Assembly (NCBI GenBank): GCA_018649665.1
Contig: JABIHL010000146.1
Coordinates: forward strand, 1-35,459
Length of the DNA stretch: 35,459 bases
DNA from: Chloroflexota bacterium
GTDB taxonomy: Bacteria; Chloroflexota; Dehalococcoidia; Lucifugimonadales; Lucifugimonadaceae
Direction of reading: 5' to 3'
Positions 1 to 8,831 of this stretch are shown in pieces (the stretch's first letter is position 1; each line of letters starts with the position of its first letter). The notes beneath the pieces were generated by a model. It saw only the letters and a list, made by a program, of their open reading frames with translations. It was not told the origin of the DNA and searched no databases. Both the position numbers and the translations under genes were made by a program.

Positions 1-40
1 CTTTTTCGCCCGCTTGGTGTCTTTATGGTGTCAATCACAG

Positions 41-70
41 AGAAGCCCTCACATCTCTGTGAGGGCTTCT
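41..70. terminator. Perfect 13-bp inverted repeat, possible tRNA terminator
   Basis: Arms AGAAGCCCTCACA and TGTGAGGGCTTCT are exact reverse complements around a 4-nt loop. The hairpin lies 15 bp beyond the 3' end of the minus-strand tRNA-Gly, so it could end that transcript or a gene entering from the left. No clear T-run follows on either strand, so intrinsic termination is only probable. Confidence 0.5.
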
Positions 71-85
71 GAGTTCAGCTTGAAC

Positions 86-160
<75 letters not shown>

Positions 161-204
161 TCGCGACGGACGACAGGACCGACGTCAACCAATCCCCGCC
201 CCAC

Positions 205-1173
205 CTACTGATTATTCGCGCCTGCCCTCAGATCGGCCAGCACCTCTTGGATCTCGTCGTATCGCACGGCACGATTGTCTGAACTAATCACAGTGCTTTT
301 CTGGATGATCGTCCCGATTAAATCGCCGTCTATATCGAACAGTCCACCACCGCTCATACCGTTCGTAGCCTCGGCGTTAAAGCCGAACGTCGAAACATCG
401 CCCGGCACGACGTTCCACCATGTTGAAATGTGACCAAAGCTGGTCATTGGAACCGTGTTCGAAACCGGTGTTACGTACCCGATTGCAATGACCGGACTTC
501 CGATTAACCCGTTCGACGTCCACTCAGTTCCATCCCAGGTCGAACCTTCTGAAATCTCAGCTATCGACTCTCCCCCTGTTGATGAAAACGTCAGCAACGC
601 CAAGTCGCGAGTTTTGTCCCAACCTTTGACGACTGCGTTGACCAAACCAACTCCAGGTATCGAAGCCTGAACAAGAGATTTACCAGTAATTACGTGCTCG
701 GCGGTTAGCAATTCGCCAGCACCGATCACCACTGCCGACCCCGTCGCTTCGCCTGCATCGATCCAAACGACGTGATCTTTGATGCTCGCTTCGTCGAGGA
801 ACAGTTCGTGGTAATCGCCACCACTGACTCCTGCAGGGCCGATCGGACCGGCGATACCAGCGTCACCAGCCTGCCCTTTGGGTCCTATTGCCCCTTTCTC
901 GCCAGCAGGCCCGGTTTCACCTTGTGGGCCTGTCTCTCCGATGACGCCTGCTTCGCCTTGAGGTCCATCGGGACCGATTTCGCCCTGAGGACCAATAGGA
1001 CCAGTCGATCCCTCAGGCCCGGTAAGACCAGTTGCACCAGCAGGACCAGCAATTCCTTGACCACCTTGTGGACCAGGGTTGCCTTGAATTCCCGCGGGAC
1101 CAACCGCCCCCTGACACGCGACAAGACCTACAAAAACTGTGAGAACGAGAGCCACTGAAATAAGGAGTTTCAT
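205..1173 (-). CDS. Lipoprotein with collagen-like stalk and trypsin-like serine protease domain
   Basis: Taking the ATG at 1173 (AGGA upstream; the longer ATG at 1206 has no ribosome site and would bury the signal) gives 322 aa. The N-terminus is a lipoprotein signal with lipobox LVAC (Cys20). Residues 22-117 are 32 uninterrupted Gly-X-Y triplets, a collagen-like stalk. The rest resembles a trypsin/DegP-like protease with the triad visible: His160 in TAEHV, Asp190 in RDLAL, Ser274 in GMSGGG. No PDZ domain follows. I infer an extracytoplasmic protease held away from the membrane on a rod, substrate unknown. Bacterial collagen-like repeats are usually adhesive or structural, so a protease cap is unusual. 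The repeat-rich DNA creates long antisense ORFs that I consider spurious. Confidence is high for the architecture and lower for activity. Confidence 0.87.
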   Translation of the reverse strand: MKLLISVALVLTVFVGLVACQGAVGPAGIQGNPGPQGGQGIAGPAGATGLTGPEGSTGPIGPQGEIGPDGPQGEAGVIGETGPQGETGPAGEKGAIGPKGQAGDAGIAGPIGPAGVSGGDYHELFLDEASIKDHVVWIDAGEATGSAVVIGAGELLTAEHVITGKSLVQASIPGVGLVNAVVKGWDKTRDLALLTFSSTGGESIAEISEGSTWDGTEWTSNGLIGSPVIAIGYVTPVSNTVPMTSFGHISTWWNVVPGDVSTFGFNAEATNGMSGGGLFDIDGDLIGTIIQKSTVISSDNRAVRYDEIQEVLADLRAGANNQ

Positions 1174-1331
1174 AGTGTTCCTAAATTGCCAAAAATATGC
1201 CCTCATAACGTAACACCGCGAACATTACGATGATGCTTGCTTCAGATGATCGCAGCGTCGTTCAAGACATTCGACTCATGTTTACTTACGCTCGTACCCC
1301 ACTCGATGGGTTCCTGCCCTAAAATCGTCCG

Positions 1332-1877
1332 ATGCCTAAAAATACGAACTTATTCTGGGTCGATCTCGAAATGACAGGACTCGGCGACGAGCAAGTCATT
1401 GTCGAAATCGCCTCGCTTGTGACCGACGCCGATCTCAACGTTCTCGCCGAAGGGCCAGAACTCGCCATTCACCGAACGCCTGAAGAGATGGCTCGAATGG
1501 AAGATTGGCCTGCGAAGCAGCACAAAAAGTCTGGACTTCTCGACCGAATCGAGGCTTCAGAAATAGATATCGCAGAAGCCGAACGCCAAACGCTAGAGTT
1601 TTTGAAGAAATGGACCGAAAAGGGCAAAGCACCACTTTGCGGAAATTCCATATGGGTCGACCGTCGGTTCCTGCACAAAGAAATGCCGACTCTCGAAGAC
1701 TACCTTCACTACCGAATGGTCGATGTGTCGTCATTCAAAGAGGTTGTTGAACGGTGGTACCCGAAAACGCTGCGCCCACCTTCCAAGAAGGGCACGCATC
1801 TAGCGATGAACGACGTCAAAGAAAGCGTCGAAGAATTGAAGTGGTACCGAGAGAACGTGTTTAAAGGCACGGACTAA
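1332..1877 (+). CDS. orn: Oligoribonuclease
   Basis: The 181-aa protein has the full family length and the DEDDh exonuclease signature: FWVDLEMTGL near the N-terminus (Asp11 and Glu13), a central MVDVSS acidic motif, and a C-terminal HLAMNDVKESVEEL carrying the last His and Asp. Orn degrades 2-5 nt RNA fragments (and pGpG) to mononucleotides in the cytoplasm and finishes mRNA decay. The start ATG has no strong Shine-Dalgarno sequence. It is divergent from the collagen-protease gene, so the 1174-1331 gap probably holds both promoters. The flanking genes are functionally unrelated and it looks like a single-gene unit. Confidence 0.95.
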   Translation: MPKNTNLFWVDLEMTGLGDEQVIVEIASLVTDADLNVLAEGPELAIHRTPEEMARMEDWPAKQHKKSGLLDRIEASEIDIAEAERQTLEFLKKWTEKGKAPLCGNSIWVDRRFLHKEMPTLEDYLHYRMVDVSSFKEVVERWYPKTLRPPSKKGTHLAMNDVKESVEELKWYRENVFKGTD

Positions 1878-2020
1878 GAGAAATCAACCTTCCGTTTCGC
1901 CTCTTATTCCATCGGGCGAGCGCCGAATTACCAACGGGATTATCACGCCTTAAGTTCGAATTAGTTACTTCGTGACCGCATACTCCGCTCAGTACTCAGG
2001 AAAACCCAGCGGGGTTCACA

Positions 2021-2707
2021 ATGCCCATGATCGTACCGACAACGTCCACAAAGGACTGGCAACGGCTTGCTCGTAGCCATGGGAAGGTGTGGCGACGCGG
2101 GTTCAGGATTATGAGCCTAGCCAACCACTGGCAAGGTGCTCCTGGCTTTCCTGCGGATGTGGAGCGGATGTTCAAGTCGGCCCGCAACACAGCAGTCAAC
2201 GATGCCGAGATTTTACTGAGTACTCCCGAGTACGAAACACAACTTCCTGCCAACGGCGGGCCTGCATTCGCCGATCTGTTCGTACTAGCAAAGTCCAGTT
2301 CTGGGCTAATGACAATGGTTGTTGAAAGCAGGGTCAACGAACCATTCGATTCTCCTTTCAACGCATTGCGGTGGAGGCAGGGCGACGTGATCGATGATCG
2401 AACGAGTTTGGCGGGACTGTCAGACATCCTTGAAATTACGGTCGGTGATGCCTCATCTACTCGGTATCAACTGTTAAACAGAACAGCATCAGTGCTGATC
2501 GAAGCAGAGAGATACTCGGCGACTACCGCAGTCATGCTGGTGCATTCATTCAGCGCTGATGGAGATTTATTTGAGGACTACGAGGCGTTCGGTGCTGCAA
2601 TGGGTGTTTCTGTTGAGCGCGGACAGCTTATGGATGTAGGCATCCGGTTTGGTCACCGACTACTACTCGGTTGGCTTACAAGTCCGGTGACGCAAGAGCC
2701 GCAGTAA
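2021..2707 (+). CDS. Conserved hypothetical protein, DUF6946-like
   Basis: The 228-aa soluble protein has no signal peptide or membrane segment. The opening (VPTTSTKDWQRL), a central VVESRVNEPF segment and the later YQLLNRTASVLIEAERY segment recall the DUF6946 family as I remember it, a group without assigned function. I cannot confirm this without a profile search. The E-x-K/R-like VVESRV strand and charged surroundings would fit a nuclease-like fold, but no complete catalytic motif is evident and I do not assign one. It stands alone between orn and a convergent SDR gene, with a weak hairpin over its stop codon. Confidence 0.7.
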   Translation: MPMIVPTTSTKDWQRLARSHGKVWRRGFRIMSLANHWQGAPGFPADVERMFKSARNTAVNDAEILLSTPEYETQLPANGGPAFADLFVLAKSSSGLMTMVVESRVNEPFDSPFNALRWRQGDVIDDRTSLAGLSDILEITVGDASSTRYQLLNRTASVLIEAERYSATTAVMLVHSFSADGDLFEDYEAFGAAMGVSVERGQLMDVGIRFGHRLLLGWLTSPVTQEPQ

Positions 2708-2714
2708 GGCTCTT
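2694..2714 (+). terminator. Weak hairpin overlapping a stop codon
   Basis: AAGAGCC and GGCTCTT form a 7-bp stem around a 7-nt loop that contains the end of the DUF6946-like gene, followed by AATTTG. It is short and has only a poor T-tract, so it is a tentative terminator between two convergent genes. Confidence 0.3.
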
Positions 2715-2818
2715 AATTTGCCCTACAACTTTCGACATCTGCAGCAACTGCAACCGGCAAGTAATCCTTATAGCCGAATAACTGCTCTCAATAGAGAATA
2801 TTCGCTTCCATCCGCTCC

Positions 2819-3583
2819 CTACTGAACCGAATAACCGCCATCAATCGGAATCGATACGCCTGAAACAAACTGCGAGGCGTCTGATGCGAGGAATATCGCT
2901 GTTCCTGCCAAGTCCTGCGGCTGACCCCAACGTCCTGCCGGTGTACGACCTTCGATAGCCGCATACCGATCTGGAAATAGTCGACCAAATTCGTCGGTCA
3001 TCTCGGTCACAATCCAACCCGGCAGAATTGCATTTATCTGAACGTTGTACTTGGCGTAAGCGATAGCGCAGCTCTTTGTGTACTGCACAACCCCTCCTTT
3101 GCTCGCAGCGTAAGCGGGAGCGTACGGTGAACCAAATATCGACATCATGGAGCCAATGTTGATGATCTTACCGCCGCCACGAGTCTTCATCAGCGGGAAC
3201 GCCAGCGATGTGACGCTGTGCATGCTCGTCAGGTTGGTGTCGATGACATCTTGCCAATCTTCTTCTGAGAGAAGGTGAGGTTCGTCAGCACGTTTGTTTG
3301 TCCCAGCGTTGTTTACCACGATGTCCAACCCGCCAAACTTCTCGACAGTCGCATCAAGAGCAGCCTGAATTGATTTTCTATCCGTCACATCACACTGAAC
3401 AGCGAGAACTTTGTCGCCACCGCCAGCAGCGGCTATTTCAGCAACTGCGGCATCGAGCTTCGAAACTGTTCGAGCAGCCAACACAACCGAAGCACCCTGA
3501 TCGACAAAACCTTTCGCCATACCCAAACCAATTCCGCCGTTGCCACCAGTTACGAACGCTACTTTGCCATCTAAATTGAACAT
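2819..3583 (-). CDS. SDR family NAD(P)-dependent oxidoreductase
   Basis: A classical short-chain dehydrogenase of 254 aa when started at the ATG at 3583, which has AAAGGA upstream. The 12-residue extension in the ORF track lacks support. Visible motifs are the cofactor-binding TGGNGGIG (12-19), NNAG (91-94), catalytic Ser145 and Y158-x3-K162 (YAASK), and a C-terminal DGGYSVQ. FabG and gluconate 5-dehydrogenase-like enzymes share this layout. It probably oxidises or reduces a hydroxyl/keto group on a small organic acid, sugar or acyl substrate. The exact substrate cannot be read. It is transcribed away from the CaiB/BaiF gene across a 318-bp gap. Confidence 0.92.
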   Translation of the reverse strand: MFNLDGKVAFVTGGNGGIGLGMAKGFVDQGASVVLAARTVSKLDAAVAEIAAAGGGDKVLAVQCDVTDRKSIQAALDATVEKFGGLDIVVNNAGTNKRADEPHLLSEEDWQDVIDTNLTSMHSVTSLAFPLMKTRGGGKIINIGSMMSIFGSPYAPAYAASKGGVVQYTKSCAIAYAKYNVQINAILPGWIVTEMTDEFGRLFPDRYAAIEGRTPAGRWGQPQDLAGTAIFLASDASQFVSGVSIPIDGGYSVQ

Positions 3584-3633
3584 GCTAATTTTCCTTTTCT
3601 GCCGGGCGTGCCTTCGCACTTGGGCAGATATCT

Positions 3634-3668
3634 ACCCTCCCTCTAGCTCCCTCCCGAAGGAGGGAGAA
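3634..3668 (-). repeat. Dispersed hairpin repeat copy (minus orientation) in the 3584-3901 gap
   Basis: Read on the minus strand this is CTCCCTCC-TTCG-GGAGGGAG followed by CTAGAGGGAGGG. This is the same plan as the copies near 16.3, 27.1, 27.2 and 28.9 kb: a GC-rich palindrome, a TAG spacer and a G-rich tail. The loop here is the stable UUCG tetraloop. It is the only recognisable structure in the 318-bp SDR/CaiB gap, which otherwise should carry the two divergent promoters. Confidence 0.8.
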
Positions 3669-3901
3669 CCGTCGAAGCGCCCATCGTAAGTCAAACAACT
3701 TAGGAGGGAGAGTCCGCCTCGGATGCCCGGAGCAACGCACGGATTATCTCAGACACTTTTGATACTTGCTCTTCACAACACTGGATAACCAACCCTCCAT
3801 TTTTGGTAATAGAATTCCGGACGGTCAGTATCAATCTACTTTCATCAGCCTTATCGCAATCACCGGCATTTCATCAAAATGTCGACGCCACGTAGAAAAC
3901 T

Positions 3902-5131
3902 ATGCAATCTCTCCCGAATCCCAATGGCATGCCCGAAGCCCTCGAAGGCGTACGCGTTCTCGATTGTTCACAGATCCTCGCAGGCCCGTTCTGCAGCATG
4001 CTGCTCGCCGACATGGGCGCCGATGTGATCAAGATCGAAAAGCCGAACGGCGGAGACGACACCCGCCGTATGGGACCTCCATTTATCGATACTGAATCGG
4101 CTGCCTTTCTAGCGATGAACCGCAACAAACGCAGCATGGTGCTCAACTTCAAAGAGCCAGCGGGCGTCGAGGCGATGAAGAAGCTCGTCAAAGATGCTGA
4201 CATCGTTATAGAAAACTACCGCACTGGCGTGATGGAACGACTCGGACTCGGCTACGAAGACCTAAAAGCCATCAACCCCGGAATCATCTACTGCTCGGTC
4301 TCCGGGTTCGGTCGCACGGGTCCTTACGCCAAACGTGGCGGCTACGATCTGATTGCGCAAGGAATGAGCGGAATCATGAGCTTCACCGGCGTTCCGGGCA
4401 CTCCACCTGTGAAGGCAGGTGTGCCGATTGCCGATATGAACGCAGGAATGTTTTCCGTTTACGGCATCCTCACCGCCTATATCAACAAACTGAAAACGGG
4501 CAACGGCCAGTATCTCGAAATATCACTCCTCGAAGCAGCCCTCGCCTACACCGTTTGGGAGTCTGCCGGTTACTTTGCTACTGGTGAAGTGGCGGGTCCG
4601 CTCGGATCATCCCATCGCAATTCAGCGCCTTATCAAGCTCTAGAAACCAGCGATGGGCACATCATTGTCGGCGCACCGAACCAGCCGAACTGGGAACGAC
4701 TTGCAAAAGCGTTTGGCTGCGAAGAGCTCATCGCACGCGAAGAGTACAAAGACAACGCAGGTCGATTGGTTAATCGCGCCAAACTTGAAGAGGAACTGCA
4801 GTTAAGGACGACGACCAAAACCACAGACGAGTGGCTGGTTATTCTCGAAGAAGCAGGCGTTCCTGCGGGTCCGATTTTGAACATGGAGCAAATATGGGCC
4901 GATCCGCAAGTACAAGATCGAGGCATGGAAGCCGTTCTTGAACACCCAACTGCAGGCACTACTAAGAACATCGGTGTCGCTGCGAAGTTATACGGAACAC
5001 CCGGCAGAATTTCCGAACCCGCACCACTGCTCGGCCAGCACACCCGTGAAGTATTGACCGACGCGGGTTATTCCGAGGAAGAAATAGCGAATCTAGTCGA
5101 GTCGGGCGCGGCTGTAACTAACGATATTTAG
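3902..5131 (+). CDS. CaiB/BaiF family (type III) CoA-transferase
   Basis: The full-length 409-aa protein opens with the family signature EGVRVLDCSQILAGPF and ADMGADVIKIEKP. The catalytic aspartate is Asp178 in PIADMNAG, equivalent to the Asp169 region of formyl-CoA transferase. Family III enzymes move CoA between carboxylic acids, for example formyl/oxalate, carnitine or mesaconate; the pair used here cannot be inferred. ATG 3902 and the internal ATG at codon 10 are both possible starts, and neither has a strong ribosome site. It stands alone, consistent with the multi-copy CaiB catabolic paralogs reported from marine Chloroflexota. Confidence 0.93.
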   Translation: MQSLPNPNGMPEALEGVRVLDCSQILAGPFCSMLLADMGADVIKIEKPNGGDDTRRMGPPFIDTESAAFLAMNRNKRSMVLNFKEPAGVEAMKKLVKDADIVIENYRTGVMERLGLGYEDLKAINPGIIYCSVSGFGRTGPYAKRGGYDLIAQGMSGIMSFTGVPGTPPVKAGVPIADMNAGMFSVYGILTAYINKLKTGNGQYLEISLLEAALAYTVWESAGYFATGEVAGPLGSSHRNSAPYQALETSDGHIIVGAPNQPNWERLAKAFGCEELIAREEYKDNAGRLVNRAKLEEELQLRTTTKTTDEWLVILEEAGVPAGPILNMEQIWADPQVQDRGMEAVLEHPTAGTTKNIGVAAKLYGTPGRISEPAPLLGQHTREVLTDAGYSEEEIANLVESGAAVTNDI

Positions 5132-5166
5132 CCGGACACTTCTGAAAATGATCGGCTATCGTACCC

Positions 5167-7521
5167 CTACCGATTATCGAATGCGGCTCGCAAATAGTTC
5201 ACGAGGTGCCACATCTCGTCCTCCGATAAAACACCGTCTTGTCCCGGCATCCCAGACGCAGCGATCCCATCTCGAATGAACTCGTACAGGATCGTGTCGC
5301 TGTGAAGAGGCACGTGAACGATCAAGTCTGCTGGCGGCTTCGGCAATCCCGCTCCTGATAGCCCATCACCTAGCCCGGCGACTCCGTGACAAGCAACGCA
5401 AGCAGTGGCGTAAACCGGCTCGCCAAGTGCAACCGATTCAGCAGTTGGAGGGAACGGATTACGAATGGTTTCCGGCAAGCCAACCCGTAACACCTGTACG
5501 TTCAGTACAAACAATAATCCAAGCACGGCTACGACAACCCCCGGTGCCATAAGACCTTTTTGTGCGCCAGCAGCTCCGAAAATCTTCGGCGCAACTTTGC
5601 CACGCATACCGAGCACAACGACTAATCCTCCGATGATTAGAAGCTGCAATCCGAACAGCAAGTTCGCCCTTTCGTTGTCGGGTTTTATCGTGCCGGCAGC
5701 CGTTGCAACCGACTGAGCATTGAAGCGGAACGCGGTACGTGAATCGAACGCATCGGGTCGCTGGACAACAACTTCAGCCTGATATTCGCCAGCGATATTA
5801 AGGCGAGTGTCGTTGAGACGCCAAATACCGGCACCGGTATCTTTCAGCGACACGAGAGGTTCACCGAGATCGTCATCGACGAACTTGAGCCGCACCCGCA
5901 CATCTACGGCGTTATCGATCATCTCACCGTTCGGCTTGGTCAACCTAACTATCACATCGTTAGATCCGACTTCGGCAGGATTGATCTTGATATCAAATTC
6001 CGTTCCTTCTGCCTGATCCTGATAAGTCACTTTATCTTCAGACCCAATTCCAGTTCGACCCGCGTACTGTCGAGCAGGCTCTAAGCTTGCCAGCCAACCA
6101 ACCGCAGCAAAAATCAGCACTGCGATAGCCGCCTCGATAACCAACGATCGACCAAGACGACGTTCTCCACCAATTCCTAAACTCTTGGCTAGCTTGAATC
6201 CGTTGTAAGCGGCGAATCCGAACAACGGAACGATTAGCGCCAACTTCCCAACCAAGAACCAGCCGTACGGAGTAGACACCGCGGCAGGAATTGTGACCTG
6301 CATGTAGCTAGAGAAAATTCCGGTAGTAACCAAAATTCCGGCACTCAACAAGCCGAGCACAGTGAATCTGGAGATCGTTGAATCGAGTAAATCGGAAACG
6401 TCCGAACTACCCAACTGCCTGATGAAAACAGGAACGGCGATTGCAAGATAAATCACGCCACCGAGCCAGACCATCGACGACACTAGGTGAACGAAGTCGG
6501 TAACGATAGCGAAGATTTTTATCTCAGACGGCGAAGCGGCGTTATGGCTGCTTGTGGCGACTAATCCGAGAAAAACCAACCCTAGAACTGCTGCCGCCTG
6601 AGCAAATATCGAATCTCCGAGAAGCGAACCTTCCTGATCGTACTGCTCGACCGATTCGTCTTCCTCGTTCTCGTCGTCAGCGGCAGCCGATCGCTTGGCG
6701 ACGAAATACAAAATACCGATCCCAATAACTGCGATCAGACGATACGTCCACAGCCGCCCCCATCCACTTTCCAACGCAATCGATTTAAGAACATCTGGGT
6801 CAGGAGCAAACGCCGAGTTGCCCGATAAAACGCTGGCTTGCTGAAGCAGTTGCCCAAGCATTGCGAGAATCAACACTGCAAGCGAAATAGTTGCGACTCT
6901 CGACCATGCCTTAGACGCAGCTACCCCTGCAACTTGCCAACTATCCTTTGACGACAAGCCGTAGACAACAGGGACACCGATAATCAATTCAAACGCTAGC
7001 CCACCAATGACGATTGCGGCACTGACAAATACAAGCCAGCGTAGCCAGGGATCGGCGACTGTCTGCAACAACGGCTGCTCAACTGCATCTATCTGTGCAC
7101 CAGCAGAAAGCGGTTCGCCAACAGCGAACACGAACGACCCGATGACTTTGTGTCCGTCGACCGATGAAAGGTTCTTCCAAATGACGGTGTAAGTGCCGTT
7201 AGGAAGTTCGGGTAGACCAACCGACATCGCTGAAGGCTCCGACGGATCACGGGCCGAATCATCAAGATCAACTCGCTCGGCAGCCGAGTTCAGTACGGTC
7301 ACAACGCTGAACGACTCTTCTATCGGCTCGCTGTACCAAATAACCACACGGTTAGGCGAAGTTTCGAGCTCGCTATTTGGCGAAGGTATCGAATTGATCT
7401 GGTTGGCGTGCGCATCTACGCTCTCGCTCGGATAAACGAACAAAACGAACATCGATACGAGGGCGACCAGACCAAGAAATGATCGAAAAACCAGCGAGTT
7501 ATTTTCAAGCAATCGACTCAA
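5167..7521 (-). CDS. CopC-CopD-YtkA-like-cytochrome c fusion membrane protein
   Basis: A 784-aa four-part fusion. Residues 1-37 are a signal peptide whose likely cleavage (VDA|HAN) leaves His38 as the mature N-terminus, and DGHKVIGSF follows in the same CopC-like domain. In CopC, an N-terminal His plus Asp and His bind Cu(II). About 155-470 is a multi-pass CopD-like domain, 495-605 a YtkA/FixH-like beta domain, then hydrophobic segments. Residues 697-784 form a class I cytochrome c with C708-VAC-H712 and probable ligand Met758 (GMPG). The start is TTG, overlapping the TGA of the upstream small gene, so translation is probably coupled. I infer periplasmic copper capture and import linked to electron transfer. 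The heme domain on CopCD is the odd part. Confidence 0.9.
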   Translation of the reverse strand: MSRLLENNSLVFRSFLGLVALVSMFVLFVYPSESVDAHANQINSIPSPNSELETSPNRVVIWYSEPIEESFSVVTVLNSAAERVDLDDSARDPSEPSAMSVGLPELPNGTYTVIWKNLSSVDGHKVIGSFVFAVGEPLSAGAQIDAVEQPLLQTVADPWLRWLVFVSAAIVIGGLAFELIIGVPVVYGLSSKDSWQVAGVAASKAWSRVATISLAVLILAMLGQLLQQASVLSGNSAFAPDPDVLKSIALESGWGRLWTYRLIAVIGIGILYFVAKRSAAADDENEEDESVEQYDQEGSLLGDSIFAQAAAVLGLVFLGLVATSSHNAASPSEIKIFAIVTDFVHLVSSMVWLGGVIYLAIAVPVFIRQLGSSDVSDLLDSTISRFTVLGLLSAGILVTTGIFSSYMQVTIPAAVSTPYGWFLVGKLALIVPLFGFAAYNGFKLAKSLGIGGERRLGRSLVIEAAIAVLIFAAVGWLASLEPARQYAGRTGIGSEDKVTYQDQAEGTEFDIKINPAEVGSNDVIVRLTKPNGEMIDNAVDVRVRLKFVDDDLGEPLVSLKDTGAGIWRLNDTRLNIAGEYQAEVVVQRPDAFDSRTAFRFNAQSVATAAGTIKPDNERANLLFGLQLLIIGGLVVVLGMRGKVAPKIFGAAGAQKGLMAPGVVVAVLGLLFVLNVQVLRVGLPETIRNPFPPTAESVALGEPVYATACVACHGVAGLGDGLSGAGLPKPPADLIVHVPLHSDTILYEFIRDGIAASGMPGQDGVLSEDEMWHLVNYLRAAFDNR

Positions 7522-7703
7522 CGCTTACGTCGCACCTTCCTCTTTTTCCGTCGTTCTTCCTTGCCTTTACTAGCCTTCCATGAAAGGAATCCTAGTGCAA
7601 TTAAAAGCACACCGATCCCGCCAAAAATAATCGCCTCGTCGTACGACCCTCCAGCTCCATGGAGCAGCGGTAAACGAGCCATTTCGATCGGGATCGGTGT
7701 CAT
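7518..7703 (-). CDS. Small single-pass membrane protein
   Basis: The 61-aa protein has one hydrophobic helix (about residues 24-41) and a strongly basic C-terminus (KGKEERRKKRKVRRKR), so a cytoplasmic tail is expected. It has a good ribosome site (AGGAG, 7-nt spacing). Its stop overlaps the TTG of the CopC-CopD fusion by 4 nt. I do not recognise a family. Its position argues for a small accessory subunit or assembly factor of the copper protein rather than an independent function. Confidence 0.75.
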   Translation of the reverse strand: MTPIPIEMARLPLLHGAGGSYDEAIIFGGIGVLLIALGFLSWKASKGKEERRKKRKVRRKR

Positions 7704-7723
7704 TTCAATCTCCTAGCGGTGAA

Positions 7724-8767
7724 CTACGCTTTTTTTCCCGAACGCTGGAATGCTAATCCACCCAGTACTAATCCAATAAGACCTAGAATCAATGCGACAA
7801 CCGCCAACGTGTTCGCGCTTGAGGCCGAATCCGCGGCATCTGAAGCATCTGTTCCGGCAGTGTTCGCAGCCTCCATAGCGCCGCGTGCAGCGTTCTCGGT
7901 CTCTCGAGGCGCTGCCAACTGCACCGGGAATTGAATCTCAGTAGCAGCTGTAACTTCGTCGAACGTCGTATTACTCGATTCGAAGCTCTCGTCGATTGCC
8001 TGACCTTCAATATCACCGAAGAATCGGAAGTTGTATGCACCGGGTGATGTCGGAATGAACTCCGACTTATACTGTCCCGGCGAGTTCCAAGCTTCTTTGA
8101 GATCCATTACTTGCGATACCGATGATGCAACGTGGGTTACATCAACTTGAAGCGTTGTGAGACCGGTAACAACATTCAATGCAGCAGGGGCGCCAGCTTC
8201 TGGAGTCACCTCACCAAGAGGGCCACTCATTACGACCGTTGGCTCGGTCATGTGGCTCTCGAATTTGACCGTCGTACCTGCCTGAATCATCAACATTGCT
8301 GGCACGAATCCGTTTTCGTGAATCTCAACGACAACTTCCGTCGCTGCCGGATTGTCGGGACCAATCATGATCGAACCTTGATTTTCAATTGGGTGCGCAT
8401 GGAACGGAACGGTTAGACCCTCGAATTCGTGACCGAAGGTGAATCCGTAGTCAGCACCAGCGGCTAATTCATCGACGAACACTCCACCATGCGAAACGAG
8501 ATCGATTTCTACAGCCATCCCGTCGTCCATAGACATATCCATGCCATCGTCGTGGGCGTGATCGTCTTCTTCAACGATTAGCGACGTCACCCGCAGTGAA
8601 ACCCCATTCAGCATTCCTTCGACAGCCGGTTCGTTTATGAATCCTACGACGAAGTTGTAATCGCCAACGTCTCGCCCCTCATGAGCGAGTACAGTGCCGG
8701 TTCCGAGCACCGCGAAAAGAACAGTAAGTAAAAGTGCGCCGCGTGTGCGCCAAGAAAACACAGACAT
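7724..8767 (-). CDS. Exported Met/His-rich protein with cupredoxin-like segment and C-terminal anchor
   Basis: The ATG at 8767 (GGGAG upstream) gives 347 aa; the ORF-track start adds 10 residues with no support. A signal peptide ends near VLAHEG. An insert rich in His, Asp and Met (HAHDDGMDMSMDDGM) is a plausible copper ligand cluster. The middle (VVEIHENGFVPAMLMIQAGTTVKF) reads like a cupredoxin strand pattern, although the complete Cys-His-Met type I site is not apparent. The C-terminus is a transmembrane helix followed by a short basic tail, so the protein is anchored outside the cell. Position inside the copper operon supports periplasmic copper binding. No specific family is claimed. Confidence 0.8.
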   Translation of the reverse strand: MSVFSWRTRGALLLTVLFAVLGTGTVLAHEGRDVGDYNFVVGFINEPAVEGMLNGVSLRVTSLIVEEDDHAHDDGMDMSMDDGMAVEIDLVSHGGVFVDELAAGADYGFTFGHEFEGLTVPFHAHPIENQGSIMIGPDNPAATEVVVEIHENGFVPAMLMIQAGTTVKFESHMTEPTVVMSGPLGEVTPEAGAPAALNVVTGLTTLQVDVTHVASSVSQVMDLKEAWNSPGQYKSEFIPTSPGAYNFRFFGDIEGQAIDESFESSNTTFDEVTAATEIQFPVQLAAPRETENAARGAMEAANTAGTDASDAADSASSANTLAVVALILGLIGLVLGGLAFQRSGKKA

Positions 8768-8831
8768 ATATAACTCCCAACTATGAATCAATCTCAAATG
8801 AGTCGATTCGAATAAACCAAAAATTGCGTTG

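Noticed and set aside
772-1158. Plus-strand ORF of 128 aa and other antisense ORFs (885-1124, 455-670)
   Set aside because: They are shadows of the Gly-X-Y repeat coding strand, with low-complexity translations and no ribosome sites.
4633-5043. Minus ORF of 136 aa inside the CaiB gene
   Set aside because: Antisense shadow of a well-supported CoA-transferase gene.
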